From Cryptomeria japonica (taxonomy: Eukaryota > Streptophyta > Pinopsida > Cupressales > Cupressaceae): DNA of 64,000 bases. The DNA lies in contig NC_081406.1 in assembly GCF_030272615.1 (NCBI RefSeq), forward strand, positions 461,432,072-461,496,071, read 5' to 3'. How positions within the stretch are numbered: position 1 is the stretch's first letter; every line of letters begins with the position of its first letter. The notes under the pieces were generated by a model. The model did not search any database, was not told where the DNA came from, and saw only the letters and a program-made list of their open reading frames with translations. Positions 1 through 9,840 of the stretch are shown piece after piece. A program made the translations under genes and the position numbers.

Positions 1-435
1 TTGTATTTTAAGGTGCCAGTTCCTGGCTATGACGCTCCGATAAACACTTCTCTTCTGAGAGAAAAATGCGGATGAGGTTCCTATCGACCAATCTTCATAC
101 GGCTCTTTGTGAGGAATTCCAATTGCAACCATTTCAATTTTTCTGTCAATCCGCACTAGCATGTCTCCATTATTGGCTCTAATACACCTATTACCAGCAT
201 CATATCGGTTCATACATGCATATACTAATTTTGGGCAAGGAGCAGCAATTGGGAATGCAGGGGCCTCAACAAGACCACTATGAACTATCTTTTCCATCAT
301 GGAATTAGCTGTCAGGTTCTTGGCGCTATTTAAAAAGTTATCTAACTCATCCTGAATGAAGGCTATATCATCTAACTCATGAAGGGTACTAACCAGGCAT
401 GATGTTCGACCCAATTTGGGTAGAATCGGTCTCAT
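1..435 (-). CDS. LTR-encoded ORF, N-terminal 145 codons (second copy, partial)
   Basis: This is the 3'-LTR copy of the ORF at 9720-11183. It starts at the equivalent ATG (433-435) and stays open through all 145 codons to the window edge, with no stop or frameshift. Many amino acids differ from the other copy (roughly 25 of 145 by eye), including in the stretches around residues 75-95. This looks like neutral drift after insertion rather than strong constraint, but the frame has survived. Function is unknown; see the entry for the other copy. Confidence 0.6.
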   Translation of the reverse strand, partial: MRPILPKLGRTSCLVSTLHELDDIAFIQDELDNFLNSAKNLTANSMMEKIVHSGLVEAPAFPIAAPCPKLVYACMNRYDAGNRCIRANNGDMLVRIDRKIEMVAIGIPHKEPYEDWSIGTSSAFFSQKRSVYRSVIARNWHLKIQ

Positions 436-1355
436 TTTTTATTTAAATTGCGTCAATCGGATAGCATTCAATTCCGAAGCAAAGAATTACACTTTCCAAT
501 TTTTAGAACTAAAAAGAGCAAGGGAAAATAAGCAATTGAACTTGCCTGTCTTCAACATCAAACTGTGAAACCCTTGGAAGAACTGAGCTAAATTACCTTC
601 TGCGTCTCCACTCTTCGCCAAAGTCAACAATAATTACCTTACCTGAGATGCCCCATATTTAAAGACGGAAAAGACTGAAATGAACCAACACACGCTTCGG
701 CCTAGCTTATTCTCCGTGTGAAACCACTTTTGATTTGATATAATTCTAACATGCTTATTAATTAAAAATAAACTCCACATAGTCAAAATGCCTTCTCATG
801 ATTGTTTCCATAATTACAATTGGAAAACATGAAAACCAAGGAAAATTTTGTTTTGATTGCACCACAATTTTTTTCATGACACCATCGGGCTAAGTTGAAA
901 AACACCGCTTTGAACCTTGAACTCATTTTTAAAGAAGTTCATTGGTTCAAAATTCAATGACAACAAGTCACATTTGCAAACAAGCAGAAAGAGACAAAAG
1001 GAATGTTCAAAAGCACAGGAATGAACATTAAACCTTGAACCATTTCAAAACAAAAGTTCAATGGTTCAAGTTCAAAGCGAACACAAGACAAGCACTGAAA
1101 AAACAGCCGCAAAACACAAGACAAAAGACCGATTGAACATTGAACCTTGAACCATAAAGGTTCAAAGGTCAAGTTCAATAACTATGCTAATGACAACTTG
1201 GAAATTTATGGAACACATTTCTCTTGAACTCGAATTGTGAACTTTATTAAAGGTTCGACGAATGAGTACGAAGTTCATTTAATGAAGACTTAAGTCCTAG
1301 TAAACAATTACCCTCTTTTTTTGATATGCTATAAACAAAAAATAAAAAGGGGCCA
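436..1355 (-). promoter_or_regulatory. LTR upstream (U3-like) region with GTTCAA/TTGAAC cluster, 3' copy
   Basis: This is non-coding LTR sequence ahead of the LTR ORF. Bases about 890-1180 hold a dense cluster of GTTCAA and its complement TTGAAC, shared with the 5' LTR copy at 11640-11940. By position in the LTR this should be the U3 or promoter part. I could not place a TATA box with confidence. Confidence 0.4.
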
Positions 1356-1537
1356 ATAACTGGCTCTGGCTGGGGAATAGGACTATGAAGGACTAGGAAG
1401 GAACTTAGGATCTCTGGTTTCGCACTAAAACAAGGACGAGGATATAAAATAGGAACGGCTTGACACAACAAAACCGACACAACAAAACCAACACAACAAA
1501 TCTGAGCTATGTACAAAAAAATGCGAGGGACACTCGC

Positions 1538-2830
1538 TTACAATTTGTAGAGGTTGAGATCCTGTCCATTATAAGACAGGGGAAGGATAGTACCATCCAT
1601 ATACATGAGCGTGAAAGAATTCGATCCCTTCACCTCATGAATTAGAAACGGACCTTTCCACAAGGACTCAAATTTTCCATGTGCTCCTCTCGGTTCCCTT
1701 CTTTTGTCCCAGAGTAGAACTTGATCTCCCTGCCTAAATTTCCTCGGCCTAGCTTTATGGTCAAAAATCTGTTTAACCCGTTGTTGATGTTCTGTAATGT
1801 GATCAACCAACTTTTCCCTTTCCTCTTCTATTCTAGCCAGATGCATAATCTTCCTTTCCAGTGCATTTTGAAAATGTGAATCTTCAATAACAGTCTGTAA
1901 CTTGGAAGCTGCCAATTCAAGAGGAAGTGAGAGCTGAGCCCCAATACCATACACAAGTTCAAAGGGTGACATACCAATTGCTCATTTTGGTGATGTCCTG
2001 TCTGCCCACAGGGCCTCATATAACTTGTTATGCCAATCCTTAGGATTTTCGCTGACCAATTTCTTCATGATGTTGATCAAACTTTTATTACTGGATTCTG
2101 CCTGACTGTTACCTTGTGGATAATAGTTAGAGGAATGTGCCAAGGAAATATCGTGATCATAACAAAACATGGATATTTTTGTAGAAGATAAACTTGCAGC
2201 ATTGTTAGTCACTATCTTCAATGGTACTCCAAAACGAACCAGAATATATTCCTTTAAGAACTCACATATTACTTCTGAGGTTGTTCTCCTAACAGGCACT
2301 GCTTCTACCCATTTATTGAAGTAATCTATATCCATGAGAATATGTGTATACCCAACACTAGAAGAAGGCATCAGTGGACCAATGAAATCTAGTCCCCATT
2401 GCTTAAAAGGTTCTTCCACAACTACTGGCTTGAGAGGTAAAGCAGTTAGTTGTGGTTTCCCTAAAAAGAATTTACATTTATCACACTTTTCAACCCAAAC
2501 ATAAGCATTTTTAAACATATCGGGCCAATAATAGCAATTTCTTAATATTTTGTATGCGGTGACTGTAGAGGAGAAATGACCTCCACAAGCATCATCATGA
2601 AATGACCTCAGCAAAGACTCACGCTGTGCTTTATCCACACATCTCAGGAAGGTTCCATCCAGACCTTTCTTATATAATATGTCACCCAAAATAACATATT
2701 TAGCCACTTTTAATTTTAGGTTTCTCTTTTCTCTGGGGGACAAATGTGTAGGACATTCTCCATATATTAGGAAAAAGGCTACATCAGTGAACCATTCATC
2801 CTGAAGGCTAACAAAAAGAGCTAAAGGCAA
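1538..2830 (-). pseudogene. Gypsy integrase (inactivated)
   Basis: This is the integrase end of the polyprotein. The order is an HHCC zinc module (HDDACGGH, then a C-D-K-C pair), then the catalytic core and a C-terminal domain with a GPF motif (WKGPFLI), without a chromodomain. In the core, the first acidic residue (GLDFIGP) and the last (QGNSQAESSNK) are present. The middle one is changed: the motif normally reading TDN here reads TNN, so the DDE triad is broken. A TGA at 1982-1984 splits the frame before the MSPFELVYG stretch, probably from a CGA Arg codon. The family normally inserts the element cDNA into the chromosome; this copy should not be able to. Confidence 0.9.
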
Positions 2831-2849
2831 ACTTTCTTCTTCTTCTTCT

Positions 2850-3443
2850 TTATTTTATGCCATTAGATGACACAATCCCTGTCCATGAACTAACTTCATT
2901 CGCCTGATATCCAAATCAAATTCTTGAACCTTTGAAACCCAGGTTGCTCTATTATTCAATCCCACCTCTTGCTGAGTCAAGATACTTTAATAGCAGAATT
3001 AAGCACAAAGACAATTGAATGAGAATGCAATATGTAATATCTAAAATGTTTAATAGCTTTAACAACTATGAAAGTCTGCTTCTTGTTCAATGAATAGTTT
3101 AACTCATGCTTTTTAAGTGGAATACTCGTAAATGCAATAGGAAACTCTTCACCAAGTTCATTCTTCTGCAGGAGAATACCGAACATTGTGTGTTCTGATG
3201 CATAACAATAATAATGAAACCTTTTTTGAAATCAGGATTAATAAATGTTGGAGCATGAGCAATGGCCTTTTTAACTTCTTCAAAAGCTTTCTTTGCATCC
3301 TCTTTCCATTTAAAGATTTGTTTCTGACTCATCATTCCTACAATATGCTTAGTGATTTCAGTGAAATCTGGCAGAAATCTCCTAAGAAAACTCACCTGCC
3401 CAAAGAATGATTTGACACCACTCCTGTCTGACGGCAAACTTAA
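2850..3443 (-). pseudogene. Gypsy RT-linked RNase H domain (frameshifted)
   Basis: This follows the RT and includes the connection segment (FGQVSFLRRF, FKWKEDAKKAFEEVK) and the start of RNase H (GILLQKNELGEE, PIAFTSIPL, HELNYS). The frame shifts near 3216, in the strand carrying the first catalytic residue, and again near 2980. An in-frame TAA follows at about 2855, ahead of a run of glutamate codons. It normally degrades the RNA strand of the RNA-DNA hybrid. With its frame broken twice it is dead. Confidence 0.8.
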
Positions 3444-4181
3444 CTATTGAATTGCTTTAACATGATCAGGATCAATTTTGATACCATCTTGAGAAACTAT
3501 ATGTCCTAAAATCCTTCCTTCAGTAACACGAAGAACTAATTTCTTTGGGTTAAGGGAAATACCATGATCTCGACACCTTTGCAACACAGTTTCTAAATCC
3601 TTGAAATGATCTTCCCTTTTCTTGGAGAAAACTGTCAAATCATCTAGATACACAACAATGATTTTACCAATCAGATGACCAAAAGAAAGGTTCATTGCCC
3701 TTTAGAATGTAGCTCTAGCGTTTATTAGACTGAAAGGCATGCGGTTATAGGCAAAAGTTCCCCATGGTGTTGTAAAGGCGGTTTTGTGTTGATCTTCTTT
3801 TGCCATGCTTATCTGATTATAACCAGAGAAACCGTCAAGCATAGACATCATCTTAGACCCGACGACAGTTTGGAGAATGTGATCCATTGCAGGTAAAGGA
3901 TAATTATCTTTTAGTCTAGCCTGATTCAGATTTCGGAAACCAACACAAATTCTTATCTCTCCGTTTTTCTTGTGAACCGGAACAATGTTAGCCACCCATG
4001 TTGAATGATGAATTGGATAGATTATCCTCACCTGAAGCATTTTATCTATTTCTCTGAAAATTGCATCTGCAACCTTTGGGTTATAATTCCTTAATTTCTA
4101 CCTGAAAGGAGTCGGTTCTGGCTTTAGGAGAATATGATGTTGAAATTGACCATCTTTGAGATCTTTCAAATCTTCATAGGA
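3444..4181 (-). pseudogene. Gypsy reverse transcriptase (stops in frame)
   Basis: The RT domain is nearly complete: STWVANIVPVHKKNG, the first catalytic Asp in MLDGFSGYNQI, KTAFTTPWGTFAYNRMPF, and the active-site box YLDD (VYLDDLTVFSK). The catalytic aspartates are intact. It lies in the same frame as GAG and protease upstream. Premature stops are at 4098 (TAG, at a conserved Gln), 3702 (TAA, where Gln is usual) and 3444 (TAG). These are point changes, so the copy is otherwise a good one. Confidence 0.93.
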
Positions 4182-5153
4182 CTAGGCAAAAACATCAAGA
4201 AACTTTCTCAATAGTTCGATGTACAAATGCTTTTCTTTCGGAGTGCAACATTTACCCATATTGACCATTTTTCGATTCTTTTCCTCACCAATATTAATAT
4301 TCTCATATTCACCTAATGTATAAGCATTGTGGGAACCAGTTCTTCTTATAGACTTGTCATTGCGGTTGAATAGGCTCTCTAAAGTTACCAATCCTTTTGG
4401 AATTCGATTTCCCTTACGTTGAACTACTACCTCTCTGAAGCTTCCTTTTTCATCTGGACAAAATTCATTACATTGGTTTTTTGAACCTTCAAAATAAGAA
4501 GAAGCAAACATAGCAGCATTTTTTAAGAACTTATCAATATGCTTATCATCTTCAAAGACTTGCCAGAAATCTGAATTATTAAGGACGTTTGGGCGATAAA
4601 CTACTTCAACTCTGTAAACATTTGTACCAAAATCTGGATGTGGAAGTAGTAATGATGTCGATACTACTAGGGAATCTGCGCAAGAATTTTGACTTCTAGG
4701 AATAGCTTCTATTGAAAACGCATCAAAATACTCAATTTCATCCCAAATTTTATTTCTATAATGCTTGAGCCTCTCATTTTTCATAGAATAACAATTGCGT
4801 ACCTGATTAACAATCAATTCTACATCACCTTTAGCACATAATAGTTTAATCCCTTTCTTCTTGGCTTGCTCAATTCCTAGCAACAATGCCTCATATTCTG
4901 CAGTATTATTTGTATTTTTAAACTCCAACTTAAATGAAAAAGGAAAATTCTCACCCTGTGGAGAAATAAGTACCACTCCAGCACCAGATCCAGCAGATGC
5001 ACAACTCCCATCAAATTCCATTATCCACAACCCTACAGTGTGATCATCTACATCTCCTGACATATTTTTAGTGTCATCAGAGAAAAGCAAGTAGTTACCA
5101 AATTCACATTCCTGATATAATATTTGTGATTTTGGATCCTCTGAAGGAAACAC
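4182..5153 (-). CDS. Extra RNase H (archaeal/plant-type) domain between protease and RT
   Basis: This is a 323-codon open segment of the polyprotein. Residues about 43-165 form an RNase H fold of the RVT_3/archaeal type: Asp48 in MEFDGS, Glu86 in TNNTAEYEALL, Asp110 in KGD and Asp160 in the C-terminal CAD motif, so all four expected metal ligands are present. The remaining 150 residues are a linker leading into the RT, ending at DVFA where a TAG (4182-4184) replaces the Trp usual in that motif. A second RNase H sits in its ordinary place after the RT, so the element encodes two. Additional archaeal-type RNase H domains are known from Tat-type Gypsy elements. The position ahead of the RT is the notable part. 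Confidence 0.85.
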   Translation of the reverse strand: MFPSEDPKSQILYQECEFGNYLLFSDDTKNMSGDVDDHTVGLWIMEFDGSCASAGSGAGVVLISPQGENFPFSFKLEFKNTNNTAEYEALLLGIEQAKKKGIKLLCAKGDVELIVNQVRNCYSMKNERLKHYRNKIWDEIEYFDAFSIEAIPRSQNSCADSLVVSTSLLLPHPDFGTNVYRVEVVYRPNVLNNSDFWQVFEDDKHIDKFLKNAAMFASSYFEGSKNQCNEFCPDEKGSFREVVVQRKGNRIPKGLVTLESLFNRNDKSIRRTGSHNAYTLGEYENINIGEEKNRKMVNMGKCCTPKEKHLYIELLRKFLDVFA

Positions 5154-5192
5154 TATAAATTTGCATTTTGGTTCTGGTATGAGAGTAATCTT

Positions 5193-5567
5193 CTATCTTC
5201 CTATAGGAATCGTTGCCTCAGACCAATCCATTTTAATCTCACCACCTAGGTCTTTACAAAAAATTCTACTCAACAACATTCCATAACTCACTGGAATATC
5301 AGCAACCAATATTGTGAGCTTTACTCTTTTATTGGGATGAACTGCTAAAGCCACTTGAGCATCTTTGATCTGACCAAGTAAAGGAATTTGTTTAGAATCC
5401 ATTGAGAAGCATTTACCAAAGGTTTTAGTAAGTGTGAGACCTAAGGCTTTGGCCACTATGGAAGGCATTATATTATTTGAAGCTCCTGAATCAATAATAT
5501 AGTTATTAAGTTTATAACCATTGATAAATAGGGATACATAGAAAGGCTCAGGTTTCTGGTCAAGCAC
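5193..5567 (-). CDS. Gypsy aspartic protease domain
   Basis: This is a retropepsin-like domain of about 120 residues in frame with GAG upstream and the extra RNase H downstream. The active-site motif DSGAS is at residues 26-30 and is intact, followed by the usual hydrophobic stretches (AKALGLTLT, LTILVADIPVSYGMLLSR). It would cut the polyprotein into GAG, RT, RNase H and integrase. The open stretch is bounded by TAG stops at 5598 and 5193, both in the polyprotein frame, so they are later point mutations and not the borders of a separate gene. Confidence 0.85.
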   Translation of the reverse strand: MLDQKPEPFYVSLFINGYKLNNYIIDSGASNNIMPSIVAKALGLTLTKTFGKCFSMDSKQIPLLGQIKDAQVALAVHPNKRVKLTILVADIPVSYGMLLSRIFCKDLGGEIKMDWSEATIPIGR

Positions 5568-6008
5568 ATGTGATGGTCCTACAGATTCATTAACTGGCTA
5601 TTTTGATGTAAAAGCATTAGCTTGTTCTGTTAACTGAGCTTCAGTATTGAATGGTAAGGACTCAAAGTTTGACAATACATCTGAGGGCTGCAACTGAAAA
5701 TTTTCCCTCCACACATACTAAATCAACTTTTCTAGCTCTTTGGGATTCAATCTGAGGTACTTAGCAGGAGAGTTTTGAATTTTTGACGTTTTACAAAACT
5801 CAACAATATCAAAATGGATATCAGACTCAGGTCGCTCCAATATTTGAACCTCTTGAACGTTTGAACTTACTTCTAAACTTCGGTTCATAGGTTCCTTACC
5901 CTTAGTTGAATTTTCATAGGATGCTGGAGTGCTTGTATTTTTAAATTGATGCTAGTTTCTAGTGAAAACGACACAGGAAGGATCTTCAAGGGTTACCAAT
6001 ATATCTCC
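5568..6008 (-). pseudogene. GAG-protease linker, same frame, three TAG stops
   Basis: This stretch continues the GAG frame into the protease without a frameshift. TAG stops occur at 5952, 5718 and 5598, and it begins after a TGA at 6009. The translated text is low in recognisable motifs; I see no CCHC zinc knuckle. It is read here as the C-terminal GAG/linker region of one long polyprotein. Confidence 0.6.
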
Positions 6009-7097
6009 TCATCTATCTGTTTCAGATTCATATTCAAGGAAGTGTATTCTAGAGTCACCAGGTTGTCCATGAATTTCCTCTATTGAGCCAGGTTCATTTA
6101 GAACCTCTCTTGTACTAAGCATTTGTGCATGTCTCACCATTTGTGGACAAGAATTACCATCGTGGTCATCTGTTAAATGAAAGATGTACATATTTGTCCT
6201 GGGAGGGGGTTCTTCAATGGGTAGTCTTTGCTGAGTTGGGGGCAATTGTAAAGCTTTATTTCCTGTTCCGGCAGGCTAATTATTAGGCCATCTTGGAATG
6301 TCTTGATAAGGTTGAGGATAGGATGTGTTAGCCTTAGGGAGCTATGTCTTGAGGGTGATCACATCATTAACCAATCTTTGGATTACGAGATCAGAGGGAG
6401 TTGTGGAAGTTGATGGCTGTGAGTTAGTAGCTTGAACCTCTCTTCTCCATTTGCCTACGTTAATCAAATCATCTTCTAATTCCACTATAGTAGTTTTGGC
6501 AGTGGCTAAGCCCCGGACCCCTTGTCTACGAATAAATAAACTTATTTCTGCAGGCATTGCATTAATGAAGAAACATTTCAAATTATCATCAGAAGGTCTT
6601 CGATTAACTGGAATCTTATGAATAATCTTATCAAACCTTGCCACAAAGTCTTTCAAGGATTCAGGTATTTCCTTTTTTAGTTGAGCTAATTGGGCTAAAA
6701 GAGAATGGTCATCTTCTACCACATTAAACCTATCCTCGAGCCTAGTTCTCAAATCTTGCCAGTTTGTTATTACACCATTCAGCAAATGGTAAAACTAGTC
6801 GGCTACTATTCCAGTCAATGTCTGAATAAAGAACCTTACTGCTACATCTTCATGTTGAACCGCCAACACGACACATGCAACATTAAAAGCATTAAAATGC
6901 TCACCAACTATAAATTTTCCATCACCATTAAACTTAGGTAAATGTTCTCTAGAACCTTTAGGTAAGGGATTCAAATTTGCTCCAAGGGCAAGTGGTCCTA
7001 CTGCTGGACCCCAGGGATTATTTGCAGCCATAGGAAGGACAATATTCAGAGGGGTGGGATTAATCACAGTGGAAAAGACAACACCATGTAAGGTCAA
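6009..7097 (-). pseudogene. Gypsy GAG
   Basis: This is the capsid-type GAG of the element. It starts at an ATG at 7095-7097, or possibly at a later in-frame ATG (MAANNPWGP). The retrotransposon-gag core is seen as a W..L...L..RF pattern (NWQDLRTRLEDRFNV), then SLKDFVARFDKI and a hydrophobic helix ending CFINAMP. In-frame TAG stops at 6795, 6342 and 6276 and a TGA at 6009 interrupt it, but the frame itself is unbroken from 7097 to about 3216, showing a single gag-pol frame in the ancestor. The protein would form the virus-like particle that packages the element RNA. Confidence 0.8.
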
Positions 7098-7352
7098 GGA
7101 GTGACAAATAAATGATTGGGAAGGAACAGAAGGAGATCTGGGGGCCTACTTCTTACCCTTCTTTGAGGTGTGAAGGAAGGGAAGGAATTTAGGTTTCGCA
7201 ATTCTTCAAAAGTCAAATCCACTAATCCTTCTCACCTTTGGGATCTAGTATATCTTCTGGTCTCCAATGTGCTCACACCCTATAGTCTTCAAAATGAACT
7301 ATGAACGAATTCAAAGCAACTTATGGCTATAAAACTAATCTTATTATTCGAC
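7098..7352 (-). other. Gypsy 5' leader between primer site and GAG
   Basis: This is about 255 bases of untranslated leader on the minus strand. No ORF or structure stands out. Confidence 0.5.
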
Positions 7353-7370
7353 TCCCCAGCAGAGTCGCCA
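7353..7370 (-). other. Primer-binding site of the Gypsy element
   Basis: On the minus strand this reads TGGCGACTCTGCTGGGGA. It starts with TGG, the complement of a tRNA CCA end, and is preceded by a T-run as in many plant Gypsy elements. It fixes the end of the 5' LTR near 7375-7385 and so gives the LTR its 4.7-kb length. I do not assign the tRNA. Confidence 0.75.
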
Positions 7371-7385
7371 AAAATCTATTGGTTA

Positions 7386-8230
7386 ACGGATTGGATTTCT
7401 CAAAGTTTACAAATAAATACCCTTGTTGCCCAAATAGAAAACCAATGATAACCAACAGTTGGGTAAATAATTATTCTTCTTACCCTCTGCATTAAGGTAC
7501 AACTCCCTATATAATATTCAATGAATTTTGAATAATTTTCTCTCCATGTGATTCACTTTTAACCAGAAAGTAAGGAAAAGGCTTCAACATTCATTAGTCA
7601 ACACAATATGAATGCTTAATCATGGATAATGAAATTCATAATAAGACGTTTGATCTCAAATGGAAATTAACTCTCAGGATGATAAAAGAATGTTTGAATT
7701 CTGATTGACACTCACTCATGTCTCACAGGACAAGGGGAATCAGAAAATTCAAAAGCTTACAGCTAGTTTCATTTACCAAATTGATTCGCAGACTTCAAAT
7801 GAAAAATCAGAGAAAAGAAATTGATACATGAACACATCATCATTCCAATAGAAATTTTACGCATTCAAAACACATAGGTTTCTCAAGTTGTATCATATAT
7901 TTCATTCCACTCAAAGATGGGTATTTCATTGAAATTACCAGTGAAATTAGTCTGGTCCTTCAAGTTTTTACCTCCAAAAAAATTATATAGCTCAAAAACA
8001 TCCTTACAAATATATATAGCTGCTAGGCTTAATTGTATTTTTAAATAAAATGCAAATATGAAATTCCAGAAACAACTGCCTATAACTGAAATTTAACCAA
8101 ATGGCTACAAGCCATAATTAGAGCCATAACTAAAAGAACAGAAAATGGCCTAAATTGTCTCTGAAGTGTGCGTGGTGCCACGTATATTTTGCCACTCTAT
8201 ATGAGCTGTGGAGAAATTATGAACTACTTG
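7386..8230 (-). other. Non-coding end of 5' LTR
   Basis: AT-rich sequence between the end of the LTR ORF and the primer site. No ORF, repeat or RNA gene seen. Confidence 0.5.
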
Positions 8231-8998
8231 TTAATGCAGGAGACCAATGTGTAGGATGCGTTGCTTGCAGACTTCTTTATCCATACCCACCTGTGTGACT
8301 TTAGTTTTATGCACCTCTAATTGATCTGAACAGACAACCAACATGGATTCAATGCGGGCCACTCTGGTGAAGTCATCGCAGGTAAAGGATTTCGATTCTT
8401 TAATGGAATTGATTTTCCCTTTGAAATTCTGCACCATATCTACTACTTGTTCAATGCTCTGTCTGTCTTCCTTCAGAAGTTGTACATCGGTGCACTTCAA
8501 GTCTTTCTGCATCATGACAATGAGTTGTTTCAATTCTTTTAGAAACTTAATGGACTCTTCATGACCTTGTTTTATGATTGAATTTCTCCATTCAATGTTT
8601 TCCTTTGCCACATGGAGTACCTTGTCATCTAAATCATTTACTACCTTTTCTGTAAGGAAGTTCACGATGCCATACTTCTGTACATCTTTCATTTGAACCA
8701 GTACTGCAGCCCATATTTTCCTTTCCTTTTCCCATGCCAACACCTTTGTTTCCAGCTCTTCAGTCACAGTCACAGCATCCTCGTACACCTTTACCAGATT
8801 AGCAATATACTTTGTTCCTTGTTGAATTATGAACTCAAGCCACTCTTCAAAGGTTTCTGCCAGGACATGATTTCTCTGAACCTTATCCAACAAATTCTGG
8901 TTCATGAGAGATCTAGGATCAAAATTTTGAGGAACCTGTGACAGGGGCTGTGGGCTGTGATGATGAATGACGATAATATACTCTGCCATCTGCTTCAC
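8231..8998 (-). pseudogene. LTR ORF, C-terminal coiled-coil part
   Basis: This is a 255-codon open stretch, rich in Glu, Lys, Gln and Leu with heptad-like spacing (for example ELETKVLAWEKERKIW and KFLKELKQLIVMMQKDL), so a helical, probably coiled-coil region. It is in the same orientation as the ORF upstream and separated from it by a frameshift near 9160 and a TGA near 9014. I read it as the C-terminal third of a single ancestral protein of about 980 residues (11183 to 8231). No enzymatic motif is seen. Function unknown. Confidence 0.5.
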
Positions 8999-9150
8999 AG
9001 TCTGCTTTAACTCTCATTTGTCTTTCTCATCCTTACATGTTCTGGACAACATTTGTTTAGCAGAGGACTCTAAGTGTTTTGCATCAGCAGCCCTTGAAGC
9101 AGTTCCTAAATCAAGCTTTTCAACAACAAAATCCTGCTCCGTTGTGTTTT

Positions 9151-9840
9151 CTAGATCTTTTTGGACTTAGGTGTTTTTCCGAGGCATTTGCTCACCATAT
9201 CTTCCATGGGTACACTGATAGGGACTACATTGCGTTTCTTACTTATTGATGCTCCTAACCACCTTGAAACATTTGAGGATATCTTAGCTGGTGGTGTTTG
9301 ACATTCAGATGAATCCATGGTCATCAAAGTAGTCACTTGATCAGGGCCTTCCCTAGACTGCTCCTTCTCTTTACCTGCATGTTGAGCTACAGGAATGTCT
9401 GTTTCTGGTTCACCCATACTCACTTGCACGTCCTCAGTAACAAGAACTATGATGGTTTCTTTTCCTGTGATGTCTGCACCTTTCCTTTTACTTCTAGAAT
9501 GGGTGACTCAAATCGATGAGGGGCCAAAGAGTGGTTCTTTAAGTCTTCTGGTTTGAACCTTTTCACTTCGAGTACTAGTGACACTTGCAATATCAACAAC
9601 AATGTTAAAAGAAGAAATTGGTACAACAGCATGAGATTGCTCAACTGATTTCTCGATTGAGCTGATAGCAAATTTTATTCTAGGCCTATGATCTCTTAAC
9701 CATTTCTCTATTCTCCTTATTACATTAAATGTTCTTGACTGAATATTTTCTTCTTCTTTCCTATCCCAATCAATTTTAGAAATAGGTTGCTCATGACCTC
9801 TTTTATTGAACTCTGGGTCCAATACATCTTCATCTTCCAC
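9151..9840 (-). pseudogene. LTR ORF, middle part
   Basis: A continuing frame after a frameshift near 9840. It is interrupted once by a TGA at 9508-9510 and ends at a TAG at 9151. The sequence is hydrophilic and Ser/Pro/Lys-rich (for example WDRKEEENIQ, IRRIEKWLRDH, KISSNVSRWLG), which suggests a disordered linker between the folded N-terminal part and the coiled-coil C-terminal part. No known motif. Confidence 0.45.

Larger units (their letters stand above)
1..1355 (-). repeat. Start of 3' LTR of the Gypsy element (partial)
   Basis: This aligns with 10749-12105, the beginning of the 5' LTR on the minus strand. The two copies part at about 1350-1356, where the LTR meets internal sequence. The LTR edge is blurred by a few bases: one copy reads GGGGCCA and the other GGGGGAAACA on the plus strand. 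I see no clear polypurine tract next to it on the minus strand, which is unusual for this position. Confidence 0.8.

Noticed and set aside
1345-1540. Polypurine tract for the Gypsy element
   Set aside because: Searched for on the minus strand next to the LTR; none found. The minus strand is pyrimidine-rich there, so no site is called.
1460-1645. Plus-strand ORF over the integrase end
   Set aside because: Shadow of the minus-strand integrase.
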